A stretch of 64,000 nucleotides of DNA from Dokdonia sinensis (GTDB taxonomy: Bacteria; Bacteroidota; Bacteroidia; Flavobacteriales; Flavobacteriaceae): NCBI RefSeq assembly GCF_003688895.1, contig NZ_REFV01000011.1, forward strand, positions 1 through 64,000. The letters are read 5' to 3'. The notes beneath the pieces are model-generated. The model searched no databases. It was given only the letters and a program-made list of their open reading frames with translations, and was not told the DNA's origin. A program made the translations under genes and the position numbers. Every line of letters begins with the position of its first letter. Positions within the stretch are counted from its first letter, which is position 1. Positions 1 through 8,115 of the stretch are shown here, piece by piece.

Positions 1-80
1 GCAGACTGATAACTACTAACTGATAACAAATAGCACTTGTAAAACATTTACGATTGAATAATAGAAATAGCCCTTAATAA

Positions 81-112
81 AAAAAGACTGTCCGAATAGT
101 TTTCAGACAGCC
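81..112 (-). terminator. Terminator of the aldehyde dehydrogenase gene
   Basis: Read on the minus strand, CTGTC and GACAG arms enclose an A/T-rich loop and are followed by a run of seven T. It lies about 50 bases past the stop of the minus-strand dehydrogenase gene. Confidence 0.6.
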
Positions 113-160
113 TCATTTTTTTTGCTTTCACTTAAGTGTCTACTGTCTCAAATCTCGGGT

Positions 161-1516
161 CTATTTAATATAAACTGTTTTCTTATTTACAAACTCTTGA
201 ATCCCATCTGAAGATAACTCACGGCCATAGCCTGAAATCTTTGTTCCGCCAAAGGGTAAATTAGGGTTACTTTTTACCATATCATTTACAAATACAGCTC
301 CATCCTCAAAAAGGGGTATAAGTTTTTCAACACGCGCTTCATCCTTGGTAAAAATAGAAACTCCCAATCCAAAATCAGATTGGTTAACAAGGTCGACCGC
401 TTCTTCATCCGTCTTAAAGGTTGTTATAGAAATTACAGGCCCAAAGGTTTCTTCTTTGAAAATGGTCATTTCTGGTGTCACATCAGTAACTATTGTGGGT
501 TCAAAATATGCGCCGTGTCGGTGTCCACCTAGGAGTACTTTGGCTCCCTCGGAGATAGATTTTTGTAATTGTTCTTCGAGTTCTTTGGCGAGGTCTTCTC
601 TAGCCATTACACCTATATACGTGTCTGGATCCATTGGATCTCCTGACTTTAATTGGGTAACCGCTTTCGCGAAAGCGGACAAAAATTTATCATAAACTTT
701 ATCCTCAATAAGCAATCTTTTTCCAGCAATACAACTCTGTCCCGTATTCTGATATCGTGCCTGAACGCAAGTCTGAACTGTAGCATCAAAGTCACAATCG
801 TCAAAAACGACCAAGGCATTGCTCCCGCCCAACTCTAAAACGGACTTTTTAATCTCGCTCGCAGCCGTACTCGCCACAGCCGCGCCGGCCGGTTTACTTC
901 CTGTAAGCGTTATGGCCTTGATTCTAGGGTCGCGCACGATATTCTCAATGCGGTCACTACCTATGGCCATATTCTGGAAGCATCCCTTAGGCAATCCTGC
1001 GCGTTCAAAAACTTTTTGGATATTCTCTGCACTCTGCATCACATTACTTGCGTGCTTTAAAAGACCGATGTTTCCAGCCATAAGCGCAGGAGCAATAAAA
1101 CGGAATACTTGCCAGAATGGGTAATTCCAAGGCATTACAGCAAGTACAACACCTATGGGATCGTAACGTACATAACTTTTTGAGGCTTCGGTCTCTATGT
1201 TCTTAATTCCCAGATGCCGCTCTGAATTCTCTGCATAATACTCACATACCCAGGCACATTTTTCAACTTCGGCGATGGCTTGGGATATGGGCTTCCCCAT
1301 TTCTCGTGTCATTGTCTCCGCATACTCTTGTTTGTTTTTCTTGAGTTCCTTAGCAACATTAATCAAATGCGTGCTGCGTTCCTTATAAGGTGTCTTGCGC
1401 CAAGATTTGAATGTACTTTGTGCGCGTGTAAGTTTCTCTTCGATTTCATCAAGATTTAGTGCTTTAATGGTCGCAACTTCCTCTTGATTATATGGATTTA
1501 TGGATGTTATATTCAT
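161..1516 (-). CDS. NAD(P)-dependent aldehyde dehydrogenase, succinate-semialdehyde type
   Basis: Oxidises an aldehyde to the acid with NAD(P); the closest family by overall layout is succinate-semialdehyde dehydrogenase, but the substrate is inferred. The general base Glu is in the ELGGSN motif (about residue 228) and the catalytic Cys in NTGQSC (about residue 262); the C-terminal LPFGGTKISGYGRE motif is present. Length 451 is normal. I start at the ATG at 1516 (MNITSINPY) because the 21 residues available upstream do not look like family sequence. An iterated palindrome at 661-678 encodes AFAKA without an obvious insertion. It is a single-gene unit with its own terminator. Confidence 0.88.
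   Translation of the reverse strand: MNITSINPYNQEEVATIKALNLDEIEEKLTRAQSTFKSWRKTPYKERSTHLINVAKELKKNKQEYAETMTREMGKPISQAIAEVEKCAWVCEYYAENSERHLGIKNIETEASKSYVRYDPIGVVLAVMPWNYPFWQVFRFIAPALMAGNIGLLKHASNVMQSAENIQKVFERAGLPKGCFQNMAIGSDRIENIVRDPRIKAITLTGSKPAGAAVASTAASEIKKSVLELGGSNALVVFDDCDFDATVQTCVQARYQNTGQSCIAGKRLLIEDKVYDKFLSAFAKAVTQLKSGDPMDPDTYIGVMAREDLAKELEEQLQKSISEGAKVLLGGHRHGAYFEPTIVTDVTPEMTIFKEETFGPVISITTFKTDEEAVDLVNQSDFGLGVSIFTKDEARVEKLIPLFEDGAVFVNDMVKSNPNLPFGGTKISGYGRELSSDGIQEFVNKKTVYIK
661..678. repeat. Iterated palindrome, 18 bp perfect
   Basis: CCGCTTTCGCGAAAGCGG, inside the aldehyde dehydrogenase gene, where it encodes AFAKA in a surface-helix region. Confidence 0.9.
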
Positions 1517-1549
1517 TTTGAACTGGTTTTTCATAAAGTTAGTTTGAGA

Positions 1550-1557
1550 CAAACTTA
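1550..1557 (-). promoter_or_regulatory. Possible -7 element of the aldehyde dehydrogenase gene
   Basis: TAAGTTTG on the minus strand fits the Bacteroidota -7 consensus TAnnTTTG and sits 34 bases before the chosen ATG. No clear TTG lies at -33, so support is partial. Confidence 0.35.
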
Positions 1558-1682
1558 AATTAAGTGGGCTTAAGAGCATTTTAACGTGACGTAAATTAAA
1601 AGGTCTTAAGAAAATGTGAATTGATACGGTTTTAAGAAAATTCAGCTCTTAGAGCCGTAAATTTATAGAACCAATCATATTT

Positions 1683-2606
1683 ATGCTATTCCAACAAAAC
1701 AAAACAGAAAAAGATACCACAATAGTGGAGGCATTTCAGAATGCCGCTGATAATGTAATTGACCAATTGCCACAACTGGCAATGGGATTGCTTATCATTG
1801 TTTTAGGCGTTTTGATAGCTGGATGGATAGGAAAATTTGCACGTAGAAAGATTTCAGCAAAAACTGAAGATCCTTTAATGAGTAGATTTTTGGGGACGGC
1901 AATACGTTATACGTTTATAATTATAGCAATTATGCTCGCATTGAGGGCAGCTGGCCTTGGAGGTATTGCCGCTGGTATTTTGACAGCTGCTGGCGCTAGT
2001 GCCGTCGTTCTCGGTTTTGCCTTTAAAGACATAGGTGAAAATTTTATTGCTGGAGTGATTCTGGCCTTTAACAGGCCTTTTAATGTGGATGACACAGTAA
2101 TGGTGGGCGATAATTTTGGAAAAGTAAAAGCCCTAGATTTAAGATATACGAAACTCAAGACCTTCGACGGAAAAGATGTTTATATTCCAAATAGTGATGT
2201 CCTTACAGAACCTGTAACAAATTATACTGAGGATGGCTTCTTTAGATGGGATTTTATTATTGGAATTGCCTATGAAGATAATATCGAAGGTGCAAAAGAA
2301 ACGGTTTTAAAAGCACTAGCTCAAGAACCTAATGTCATTAATGACGAACTTCACGAGAATTTTGTTATTGAAGATGAACTCGCTACAAGCACTGTAAACC
2401 TAAAGGTTTTCTTTTGGGTGGACACAAAAGATTTTAGAAAACAAGCGCTTATTACAAAAGGTAATGTGGTGCGGAAAGTAAAAGAAGCATTAGAAGATGC
2501 TGGATATTATATGCCAGCAGACATACAAGAAATTAAACTTTATGGCGGCGTGAAAGAGTTTCCGCTTAGCTTTAGGCAACAAGCCGATACAAACATTGAA
2601 AATTAA
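1683..2606 (+). CDS. MscS-family mechanosensitive ion channel
   Basis: Predicted small-conductance mechanosensitive channel of the inner membrane that releases solutes on hypo-osmotic shock. The 307 residues show an N-terminal transmembrane helix (about 30-52), a second (75-90) and the Gly/Ala-rich pore helix (about 98-125, ending GFAFKDIGENFIAG), followed by the MscS beta domain (FNVDDTVMVGDNFGKV, YIPNSDVL) and a C-terminal alpha/beta domain. Length matches the short MscS class. It is followed after 11 bases by the hibernation-factor gene, so the two are probably co-transcribed and may answer to the same stress. Confidence 0.9.
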   Translation: MLFQQNKTEKDTTIVEAFQNAADNVIDQLPQLAMGLLIIVLGVLIAGWIGKFARRKISAKTEDPLMSRFLGTAIRYTFIIIAIMLALRAAGLGGIAAGILTAAGASAVVLGFAFKDIGENFIAGVILAFNRPFNVDDTVMVGDNFGKVKALDLRYTKLKTFDGKDVYIPNSDVLTEPVTNYTEDGFFRWDFIIGIAYEDNIEGAKETVLKALAQEPNVINDELHENFVIEDELATSTVNLKVFFWVDTKDFRKQALITKGNVVRKVKEALEDAGYYMPADIQEIKLYGGVKEFPLSFRQQADTNIEN

Positions 2607-2617
2607 AAAATACAACT

Positions 2618-2923
2618 ATGGAAGTAATATTTGAATACCACGATGTAACAGCTAGTGAAGCATTAGAAGCTTTTACAAGAGAACAACTAAATAAGTTAGG
2701 AGACAAATATCAATTTGTACACAGAGCAGATGTTTTCTTTAAACTAGAAAATACATCAAGTGACCAAACGGGAAAAATCTCTGGTGTGAGATTAAGTATG
2801 CCTGGACCTAGAATGTTTGCAGAGTCAAGTTCTGACGACTTTCACGCTTCTCTCAAAAAAGCGATAAGCGAGGTTGAACAACAACTGCGCAAAAAGAAAG
2901 AGAAAATGCAGTCTCACCACTAA
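2618..2923 (+). CDS. hpf: Ribosome hibernation-promoting factor, short HPF/RaiA type
   Basis: Small protein of 101 residues with the beta-alpha fold of the sigma-54 modulation/HPF family: EVIFEYHDVTASEALEAF at the start and the ISGVRLSMPGPRMFAESSSDDFHASLKKAISEVEQQL core. The family binds the 30S decoding centre and idles ribosomes in stationary phase or stress. It has no long C-terminal dimerisation domain, so it is the short form. It sits between the MscS gene and the ArsC-like gene in one short operon ending at the 3422-3453 terminator. Confidence 0.85.
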   Translation: MEVIFEYHDVTASEALEAFTREQLNKLGDKYQFVHRADVFFKLENTSSDQTGKISGVRLSMPGPRMFAESSSDDFHASLKKAISEVEQQLRKKKEKMQSHH

Positions 2924-2933
2924 AATTAAATTT

Positions 2934-3395
2934 ATGCCAATCGATATGACACTAGCAACAGACAAGAATGAACTCATTGTAATCTATACGCCAGAATCCA
3001 GTATTGGAAAACAGGTTTTAGGCTATGCAAAAAGTAGCGAGGCTAAGACCAATCTAGTTAACATCTCTGAGGCTGGACTCACAGGTACACAATGGAGCGA
3101 GGTTGCAGATTTGCTAGGGGCGAGTCTAGATGAATTGGTCGCCAAAGATCATCCTGATGTTTCTGGACTTTTAAAAGGAGCTACGATGAGCGATGATGAC
3201 TGGATTCATTTTATCCAAAACAATCCTATCGCCATACAACAGCCTATTCTAATTCAGGGAACTAAGGGAATGCAGGTTAAAACACCTTCTGACGCAATGC
3301 GTTTTATAGGTGTAGATAGCGCTGGTCTTGAAAAACACAATGTGGGAGATGACCCTGATATATCTTCTAATACTGAGGGAGAATCTCAGGTTTAA
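2934..3395 (+). CDS. ArsC/Spx-like thioredoxin-fold protein without the catalytic cysteine
   Basis: The 153 residues follow the arsenate reductase (ArsC/YffB/Spx) fold: a first strand ELIVIYTPES, a middle helical region, then NPIAIQQPILIQGTKGMQVKTPSDAMRFI, which matches the family NP-I-QRPI strand. The site that normally carries the active Cys (CXXXXXR) reads PESSIGKQ, so the reductase activity is probably lost. I use the ATG at 2934; an upstream in-frame ATG at 2874 would overlap the previous gene. A role as a redox-independent adaptor or stress protein is possible but not shown. Confidence 0.7.
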   Translation: MPIDMTLATDKNELIVIYTPESSIGKQVLGYAKSSEAKTNLVNISEAGLTGTQWSEVADLLGASLDELVAKDHPDVSGLLKGATMSDDDWIHFIQNNPIAIQQPILIQGTKGMQVKTPSDAMRFIGVDSAGLEKHNVGDDPDISSNTEGESQV

Positions 3396-3421
3396 GTTCA
3401 AACAATGTAATAAGTTATAAT

Positions 3422-3453
3422 AAAGCCCGATGAGCGATCGCTCATCGGGCTTT
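3422..3453. terminator. Bidirectional terminator
   Basis: A perfect 32-base palindrome from AAAGCCCGATGAGC through GATC to its complement, with flanking A and T runs, lies between convergent genes and would serve both. Confidence 0.85.
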
Positions 3454-3475
3454 ATAACAAGAGTAACTAGTGTAA

Positions 3476-3850
3476 CTAGTCTTCTTTCTCGTCAACCACC
3501 GTTAATGGTTGAATTTTCATTTTTACCTCTCTGTATTTTTTAAGTTGCTGGCGCGTAAGGATGTCGCCCATTTCTCGCGTTTCTTCCGTGCTTAAAATGG
3601 CCAATTTGTCTAACATTTTCTTGCCTTCATACTGATCCTTTATCTTATTCTTGCTTATGAGGAATTCTGCAACTTTCTTTTCAAAAAGTAAGGGTTGCTC
3701 TCCATTCATATAAAGGTGCTTGTTATATTCTGCTGTAATTTCCTTAGCCTGCTTTTCTATAGAAAGTGAGCTGTTTTGGAAATACTGATCCTGAGCATAG
3801 GATACTGCAGTTGTGCTTATAAATAGTAATAGAATTATTATCTTTTTCAT
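3476..3850 (-). CDS. Secreted hypothetical protein
   Basis: 124 residues with a clear Sec signal peptide (MKKIIILLLFISTTAVSYAQ, cleavage after Ala-19 or nearby). The mature part is charged and mostly helical (SIEKQAKEITAEYNKHLYMNGEQ ...) and ends in a very acidic tail. I do not recognise a domain. It is 11 bases downstream of the nitroreductase gene on the same strand and could be co-transcribed with it. Confidence 0.7.
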   Translation of the reverse strand: MKKIIILLLFISTTAVSYAQDQYFQNSSLSIEKQAKEITAEYNKHLYMNGEQPLLFEKKVAEFLISKNKIKDQYEGKKMLDKLAILSTEETREMGDILTRQQLKKYREVKMKIQPLTVVDEKED

Positions 3851-3861
3851 TTTTCTAAATT

Positions 3862-4479
3862 CTACTGGTTAAACTTCTCTTCATTAAAATCTCCATTAAA
3901 AACAAAAGAGCTCTGTTCTTTACGCTTACGTTCGCCTCTTTCTGCATCTTGTAAATCGTCTGGGAGTGAGCTTATGTCACCACCATAGTATCCTATGGCT
4001 GTAGCTGTTGCTACGTGAAAATCATCCGGAAAATTAAATTCCTTCTTTGCTTTTTCATAATCTATACCAGCCATCTGGTGTAATGCTATGCCGTTGTGTT
4101 GTGCTTGTATGGCAACATTTGCCATATACTGTCCTAAATCGTGCAATGCGTGAAAATTTTCTTCTCCTTTAGGATTAGTTTTCTTAAACGCACTCAACAC
4201 TAAGGCTGGAGCATTTTTTGCCCATCCTTGATTAAATTCTACCAAACAGTCAAATATCCTATCGTACATCTCAGTTCCCTTAATCCCATAAATAATAGCC
4301 CACGGCTGAAAGTTGTTTGAACTGGGCGCCCACCGTCCTGCTTCAAATAACTTCTTGAGTTCATTATCAGAAATTGGCATATCATCGAAAGCTCGAGGAC
4401 TCCATCTATTCTTTATTTCTGGTAAGATTTGAAATTTAGTAGGTGTCTCTTTTTTCGTTGCACTTGTATTTTTTTTCAT
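3862..4479 (-). CDS. Nitroreductase-family FMN oxidoreductase
   Basis: 205 residues with family features: the RWSPRAFDD FMN-contact motif near residue 26-34, the EAGRWAPSSNNFQPW motif, and the C-terminal IGYYGG segment. Members bind FMN as dimers and reduce nitro compounds, quinones or related substrates with NAD(P)H. The true substrate cannot be read from sequence. ATG at 4479 is the natural start. Confidence 0.85.
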   Translation of the reverse strand: MKKNTSATKKETPTKFQILPEIKNRWSPRAFDDMPISDNELKKLFEAGRWAPSSNNFQPWAIIYGIKGTEMYDRIFDCLVEFNQGWAKNAPALVLSAFKKTNPKGEENFHALHDLGQYMANVAIQAQHNGIALHQMAGIDYEKAKKEFNFPDDFHVATATAIGYYGGDISSLPDDLQDAERGERKRKEQSSFVFNGDFNEEKFNQ

Positions 4480-4618
4480 AGATTGATTTTTCTTTTAAAA
4501 TTACTATAACTACCCATTGCGGGATAGACTTTTAAAAATCTTTAACTGCTATATTGATAAGACTTTAACAACCGTCTTCTTTCTAGATTGTTTACAAATG
4601 GTTGATATTTATTTTTTT

Positions 4619-4633
4619 GCTTTCGCGAAAGCG
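4619..4633. repeat. Iterated palindrome, intergenic
   Basis: GCTTTCGCGAAAGCG in the 191-base gap between the divergent nitroreductase gene and the 4671 gene, about 40 bases before the latter. Confidence 0.9.
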
Positions 4634-4670
4634 TACTTATCCTCAGTACATTTAAAAAACTGCTAGAGCT

Positions 4671-5090
4671 ATGAATGATAGACCCAATGATATAAAGCGC
4701 ATCCGCCCCGAAATCCCAAGCGCGCGCATTACCGAAAATATGAGTCCGGATGAGCATTTTCAGAATGCTACGCTACGACCCGTAGTCAAACTTCAAAATC
4801 CGTTACTTATTGAAGTGTTTAGAAACTACATCAGTAAGTGGAAAAACGTCTTTTATGACCTTTCTCTTGAAAAACGATTGGCTTACATTGAGAATGCAAT
4901 TCATAAGGATATGAAATTTCGCAATAGCGTAAAGGGTATGATTATAGGTCAATTTACTGTGGAAGAATATTTGATTTACACTCAGAATTCTTCGGCGCTC
5001 AATAAGCGTATTATGAACCTTGTAAAGGAAAGATTAATAAGTCAGATTCAGCTTTTTGAACGACCTACAACGCTAACTAAAGCGAGCTAA
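4671..5090 (+). CDS. Conserved hypothetical protein of Bacteroidota type
   Basis: 139 residues, soluble, helical. The start (RPEIPSARITENMSPDEHFQN) and the middle (EKRLAYIENAIHKDMKFRNSVKGMIIGQFTVEEY) look like a conserved family I associate with flavobacteria; such proteins are sometimes labelled glyoxalase, but I see no glyoxalase metal-site pattern. Its stop overlaps the ATG of the next small gene (TAATG), which implies translational coupling. Confidence 0.65.
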   Translation: MNDRPNDIKRIRPEIPSARITENMSPDEHFQNATLRPVVKLQNPLLIEVFRNYISKWKNVFYDLSLEKRLAYIENAIHKDMKFRNSVKGMIIGQFTVEEYLIYTQNSSALNKRIMNLVKERLISQIQLFERPTTLTKAS

Positions 5091-5254
5091 TGCAAATTCC
5101 CACAGACGTTCCTAAACCACATAATAATAGTCCAATAGACCCATCATCGCCTATTGAACTTATCGTATTTATCGTACTTCCTATCTTACTGATAGTCACT
5201 TATATCATTGTGAGAAAAAGGCGTAGAGACAAACGTAATAAGGATAAGGATTAG
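5090..5254 (+). CDS. Small single-pass membrane protein, 54 aa
   Basis: An ATG overlapping the previous stop opens a 54-codon frame: a Pro/Asn-rich N-terminus, one hydrophobic helix (about residues 22-41, IELIVFIVLPILLIVTYIIV) and a strongly basic tail (RKRRRDKRNKDKD), a topology with the tail inside. Coupled start, clean hydropathy and tail argue that it is real. Its last bases overlap the convergent DUF2461 gene by four bases. Confidence 0.6.
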   Translation: MQIPTDVPKPHNNSPIDPSSPIELIVFIVLPILLIVTYIIVRKRRRDKRNKDKD

Positions 5255-5937
5255 TCTTCCAGAAGCGATACACCATTGAGGTCTGTTGTAAGTACATCGC
5301 TCATATAATCAAAGAAAGGTCTTAAAAGCTGGAAATGTGCTACAACCGTATCTGGAAAATCTGGCGCGGTTACTTGGGCATCTGTAAATTTTCTGGTGAC
5401 CACAAAATTCTTAAGCCTTATTAGGTCTATATTTGGACCGTCCACGTTAAATCCACGAGGTGCAGTTTTAACCGGGTCCCAAGCATCGAATGCTCCTCCA
5501 TACGCTTTGACAAAAGCGGGCTCTGCCAGAATTGCACGTATCTCACTCGCATCCATCTCAAACTCTTGCCGTATACGTTTTAAATCTGCTGGTTCTGGCC
5601 CAAAAAACCCACCTCCTATCATAGAGTTACCATTGGGTTCAATACGTAAATAATAGCCACCACGACGATGCGCTCCTGCCCTACTAAAACTGGCACTACG
5701 ATGCACATTGTATGGAGTCTTGTCATTACTGAAGCGTATATCCCGATTTATACGAAATACCTTAAGTTTTTCAATCTCATCCGTCTTACTCAGTCCTTGT
5801 TGAATCTGAGCATATACCTCTTTAAGTCTTTTCTCACTCGCCAGATATTCCTTTTTATTTTCAGTCATCCAGTCACGATGATTGTTTTTCTTGAGCTTAG
5901 TTAAAAAGTCGAGCGATGATTTTGGGATAGATGCCAT
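5251..5937 (-). CDS. DUF2461 (TIGR02453) family protein
   Basis: 228 residues from the ATG at 5937 (MASIPKSSLDFLTKLKKNNHRDW); upstream in-frame residues are not family-like. The NNHRDWMTENKKEY, NRDIRFSNDKTPYNVH and GGYYLRIEPNGNSMIGGGFFGPEP segments are typical of DUF2461, widespread soluble proteins of unknown biochemical role. It ends in a four-base overlap with the convergent small membrane gene, so no terminator lies between them. Confidence 0.82.
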   Translation of the reverse strand: MASIPKSSLDFLTKLKKNNHRDWMTENKKEYLASEKRLKEVYAQIQQGLSKTDEIEKLKVFRINRDIRFSNDKTPYNVHRSASFSRAGAHRRGGYYLRIEPNGNSMIGGGFFGPEPADLKRIRQEFEMDASEIRAILAEPAFVKAYGGAFDAWDPVKTAPRGFNVDGPNIDLIRLKNFVVTRKFTDAQVTAPDFPDTVVAHFQLLRPFFDYMSDVLTTDLNGVSLLED

Positions 5938-6037
5938 TATTTCATATTGTCTTATCACACTAAAATACGATTTAAAAGTAGAAAACCGCCACACGAGCGC
6001 GTAGCGGTTTTCATTCACCAATCAATCAAATACAGCA

Positions 6038-6586
6038 TTATGCGTGCTGTAACTCGTGTTTACCCTCGTTAATCTCTTCTATCATTTTATTATTGAAGGC
6101 TGGTAAGTCATTAGGATTTCTACTAGTTACTAAGGCCTCGTCCACAACTACTTCCTTATCTACCCATAACGCTCCTGCGTTTGTTAAGTCGGTACGTATG
6201 GACTCAAATGATGTCATAGTCCTACCATTTACCACCTCGGCATCAATTAATATTTGAGGTGCGTGGCATATAGCTCCTACGGGCTTACTTTGCTTGAAAA
6301 AATCTCTCACAAAAATTAGGGCATCATCATTACGACGTAGTTTATCTGGGTTTATTACTCCGCCTGGTAACATTAGAGCATTGTAATCTTTTGCACTTAC
6401 ATTTTCTAATGTGTTTGTGACTTTATATTCGTTTGACCAATTTCCGTCGGCCCAACCTTTAATCATTCCTGATTTATCACTTATAATATCTACGGTAAAT
6501 CCAGCATTTTCCATCGCCTCTTTGGGTGATTTTAATTCACTTTCTTCAAATCCGTCTGTTGCTAAAAATGCTACTCTCTTATTCAT
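6038..6586 (-). CDS. DJ-1/PfpI-family type 1 glutamine amidotransferase-like protein
   Basis: 182 residues. The nucleophile elbow is AICHAP with Cys-107 and His-108, and an N-terminal acidic residue (GFEESEL) completes the usual site. The family includes PfpI-type stress proteins, YhbO/YajL-type deglycases and glyoxalases; the sequence alone does not say which. It is flanked by DUF2461 and truA on the same strand, with gaps of about 100-140 bases to each side. Confidence 0.85.
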   Translation of the reverse strand: MNKRVAFLATDGFEESELKSPKEAMENAGFTVDIISDKSGMIKGWADGNWSNEYKVTNTLENVSAKDYNALMLPGGVINPDKLRRNDDALIFVRDFFKQSKPVGAICHAPQILIDAEVVNGRTMTSFESIRTDLTNAGALWVDKEVVVDEALVTSRNPNDLPAFNNKMIEEINEGKHELQHA

Positions 6587-6727
6587 AATCTTTCTATCTT
6601 TTTAGTTAAACAATTAATTCAATATAAAGATACTATCAAGCCCCATCCATTGTAGTTAAAGGGATTGTAAAGGATGAAGGGCAAGGGTTAAACCTTTGCC
6701 AATAAGAAGAAAATAGTGTTAAGGATG

Positions 6728-7507
6728 TTAAATCTGGACGTCCTGCAGGATCAATCCGCTGGCTTGCGCAATACGCGTGAGCTTAATATGGTTTCCCTCT
6801 TGAAGCGTGCTTTTAAAATAATCTAAAGTAAGATTGCCCTGTCCAAGATCAAAAAGTGCTCCCATCATCAGTCGTATCTGATGTCTTTTAAATCCTTTTC
6901 CGCTTACGCGAAAGAGGAAACTCTCTTCAGGAAAAAAATTTGCGGTATACACATCATTCAGAACGATTTCGGCCACCTCTACTGTACCGATGGTCTGTGT
7001 CTCAGGATTAGGTTTATACGTATAATTTCGGAAGTCATGTGTACCCTCAAAAAGTCGCGCGGCCTGTTTCATAAGGTCAATATCCAGCATCCCCGCTATA
7101 TTAATCATAAATGGTGCTGCAAAGGGATGACTCTTCTCGCCGAATGAGAACACATAAATATATTCTTTCCTCTTAGGAGCGTCAATCACATTGAACTTTT
7201 TATCAACTTGAGTAATTTCAAGACAACGAATATCCTGGGGAAGATTTGCGTTGAGCATTTCTAAAAATCCATTCTCAGGCAACGGTTTGTCATTTAGGAA
7301 AAGTTCTACGTAAGCAACATTTGCAGATACCTTTGCATCTGTCCTTCCCGCTGCGAGTAACTTAAAGTTCTTTCTTTCTAATATATAGGAGAACGTGCGT
7401 TCCATCATACGTTCTACCGTAAGTACATCAGGTTGCTTTTGCCACCCGTGATATCGGAAACCGAGATATTGAATTTTAAGAAGGTAGTAGAAACGTTTTT
7501 CAAACAT
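6728..7507 (-). CDS. truA: tRNA pseudouridine synthase A
   Basis: Forms pseudouridine at positions 38-40 of the tRNA anticodon arm. 259 residues with the catalytic Asp in AAGRTDAKV (Asp-57), the HGWQKQPDVLTVE region and the C-terminal KGFKRHQIRLMMGAL motif. It tends towards a leaderless layout: a possible -7 element TACTTTTG (7512-7519, minus) sits only five bases before the ATG, though the match may be chance. Confidence 0.92.
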   Translation of the reverse strand: MFEKRFYYLLKIQYLGFRYHGWQKQPDVLTVERMMERTFSYILERKNFKLLAAGRTDAKVSANVAYVELFLNDKPLPENGFLEMLNANLPQDIRCLEITQVDKKFNVIDAPKRKEYIYVFSFGEKSHPFAAPFMINIAGMLDIDLMKQAARLFEGTHDFRNYTYKPNPETQTIGTVEVAEIVLNDVYTANFFPEESFLFRVSGKGFKRHQIRLMMGALFDLGQGNLTLDYFKSTLQEGNHIKLTRIAQASGLILQDVQI

Positions 7508-7627
7508 ATTTCAAAAGTAAATTTTTAATTATGAATTGAAATGTGTTGAGGCAAAAAGTCAAATGTTGTTAATAGCAATTTCAAAAAAATTGTACATTTA
7601 AGAACTAACAACCTAAAACCGACTATT

Positions 7628-8053
7628 ATGAACAAACCAAACGCACTATTTTGGGTGATTGCTGTAATTGCCCTTTTATGGAATATTATGGGCCTAAGCG
7701 CCTTTACAGTAGATACTTTCTTTTCTGAAATGCTTCAATCATCTTATACTGCAGCACAAATAACTGCCGTTGAAAATGCTCCTATATGGTCAAAAATAGC
7801 TTATGGTACTGCCACCATCACGGGATTTCTGGCAGCGGTTTTTCTGCTTATGAAGAAAAAATTAGCCGTAAATTTATTTCTAATCTCCCTTCTTGCTTCT
7901 GTAGTTCACGGCATTTATATATCGATTGTGATGGGAGCTCCAGAATTATTTGGAACTTTTCAGGGTATTATTTTTCCTGTCATCATCATTGTTCTAGACC
8001 TTTTCTTTTACCTGTATAGTAAGAAATGTGCGGCTAAAGGCTGGATAAAATAA
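7628..8053 (+). CDS. Four-helix integral membrane protein, function unknown
   Basis: 141 residues, almost wholly hydrophobic with four predicted transmembrane helices (about 8-28, 55-76, 83-104, 108-129) and a short loop bearing TAAQITAVENAPIWSK between the first two. No motif identifies a substrate. It stands alone and ends at a strong terminator. Confidence 0.75.
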   Translation: MNKPNALFWVIAVIALLWNIMGLSAFTVDTFFSEMLQSSYTAAQITAVENAPIWSKIAYGTATITGFLAAVFLLMKKKLAVNLFLISLLASVVHGIYISIVMGAPELFGTFQGIIFPVIIIVLDLFFYLYSKKCAAKGWIK

Positions 8054-8072
8054 AATACGGCAACCTTTGCGC

Positions 8073-8101
8073 AAAGGTCACCTTGTATTAAGGTGGCCTT
8101 T
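8073..8101 (+). terminator. Terminator of the membrane protein gene
   Basis: AAAGGTCACCTT, loop GTATT, then AAGGTGGCCTTT and a T-rich tail. Confidence 0.8.
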
Positions 8102-8115
8102 ATTATTTTTAGACA

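Noticed and set aside
872-897. GC-rich CGCCGGCCGG stretch in the aldehyde dehydrogenase gene
   Set aside because: It codes for the natural family segment PAGAAVAS, so no inserted repeat need be assumed.
345-1124. Plus-strand frames opposite the aldehyde dehydrogenase gene
   Set aside because: They are antisense shadows of a well supported gene and have no domain or start context.
3422-3453. GCGATCGC centre as a HIP1 copy
   Set aside because: It is the tip of a normal terminator and I saw no other such octamers as a family.
6901-6914. CGCTTACGCGAAAG in truA as a palindrome copy
   Set aside because: It has lost symmetry and codes the conserved FRVSGKGFK region, so selection on protein explains it.
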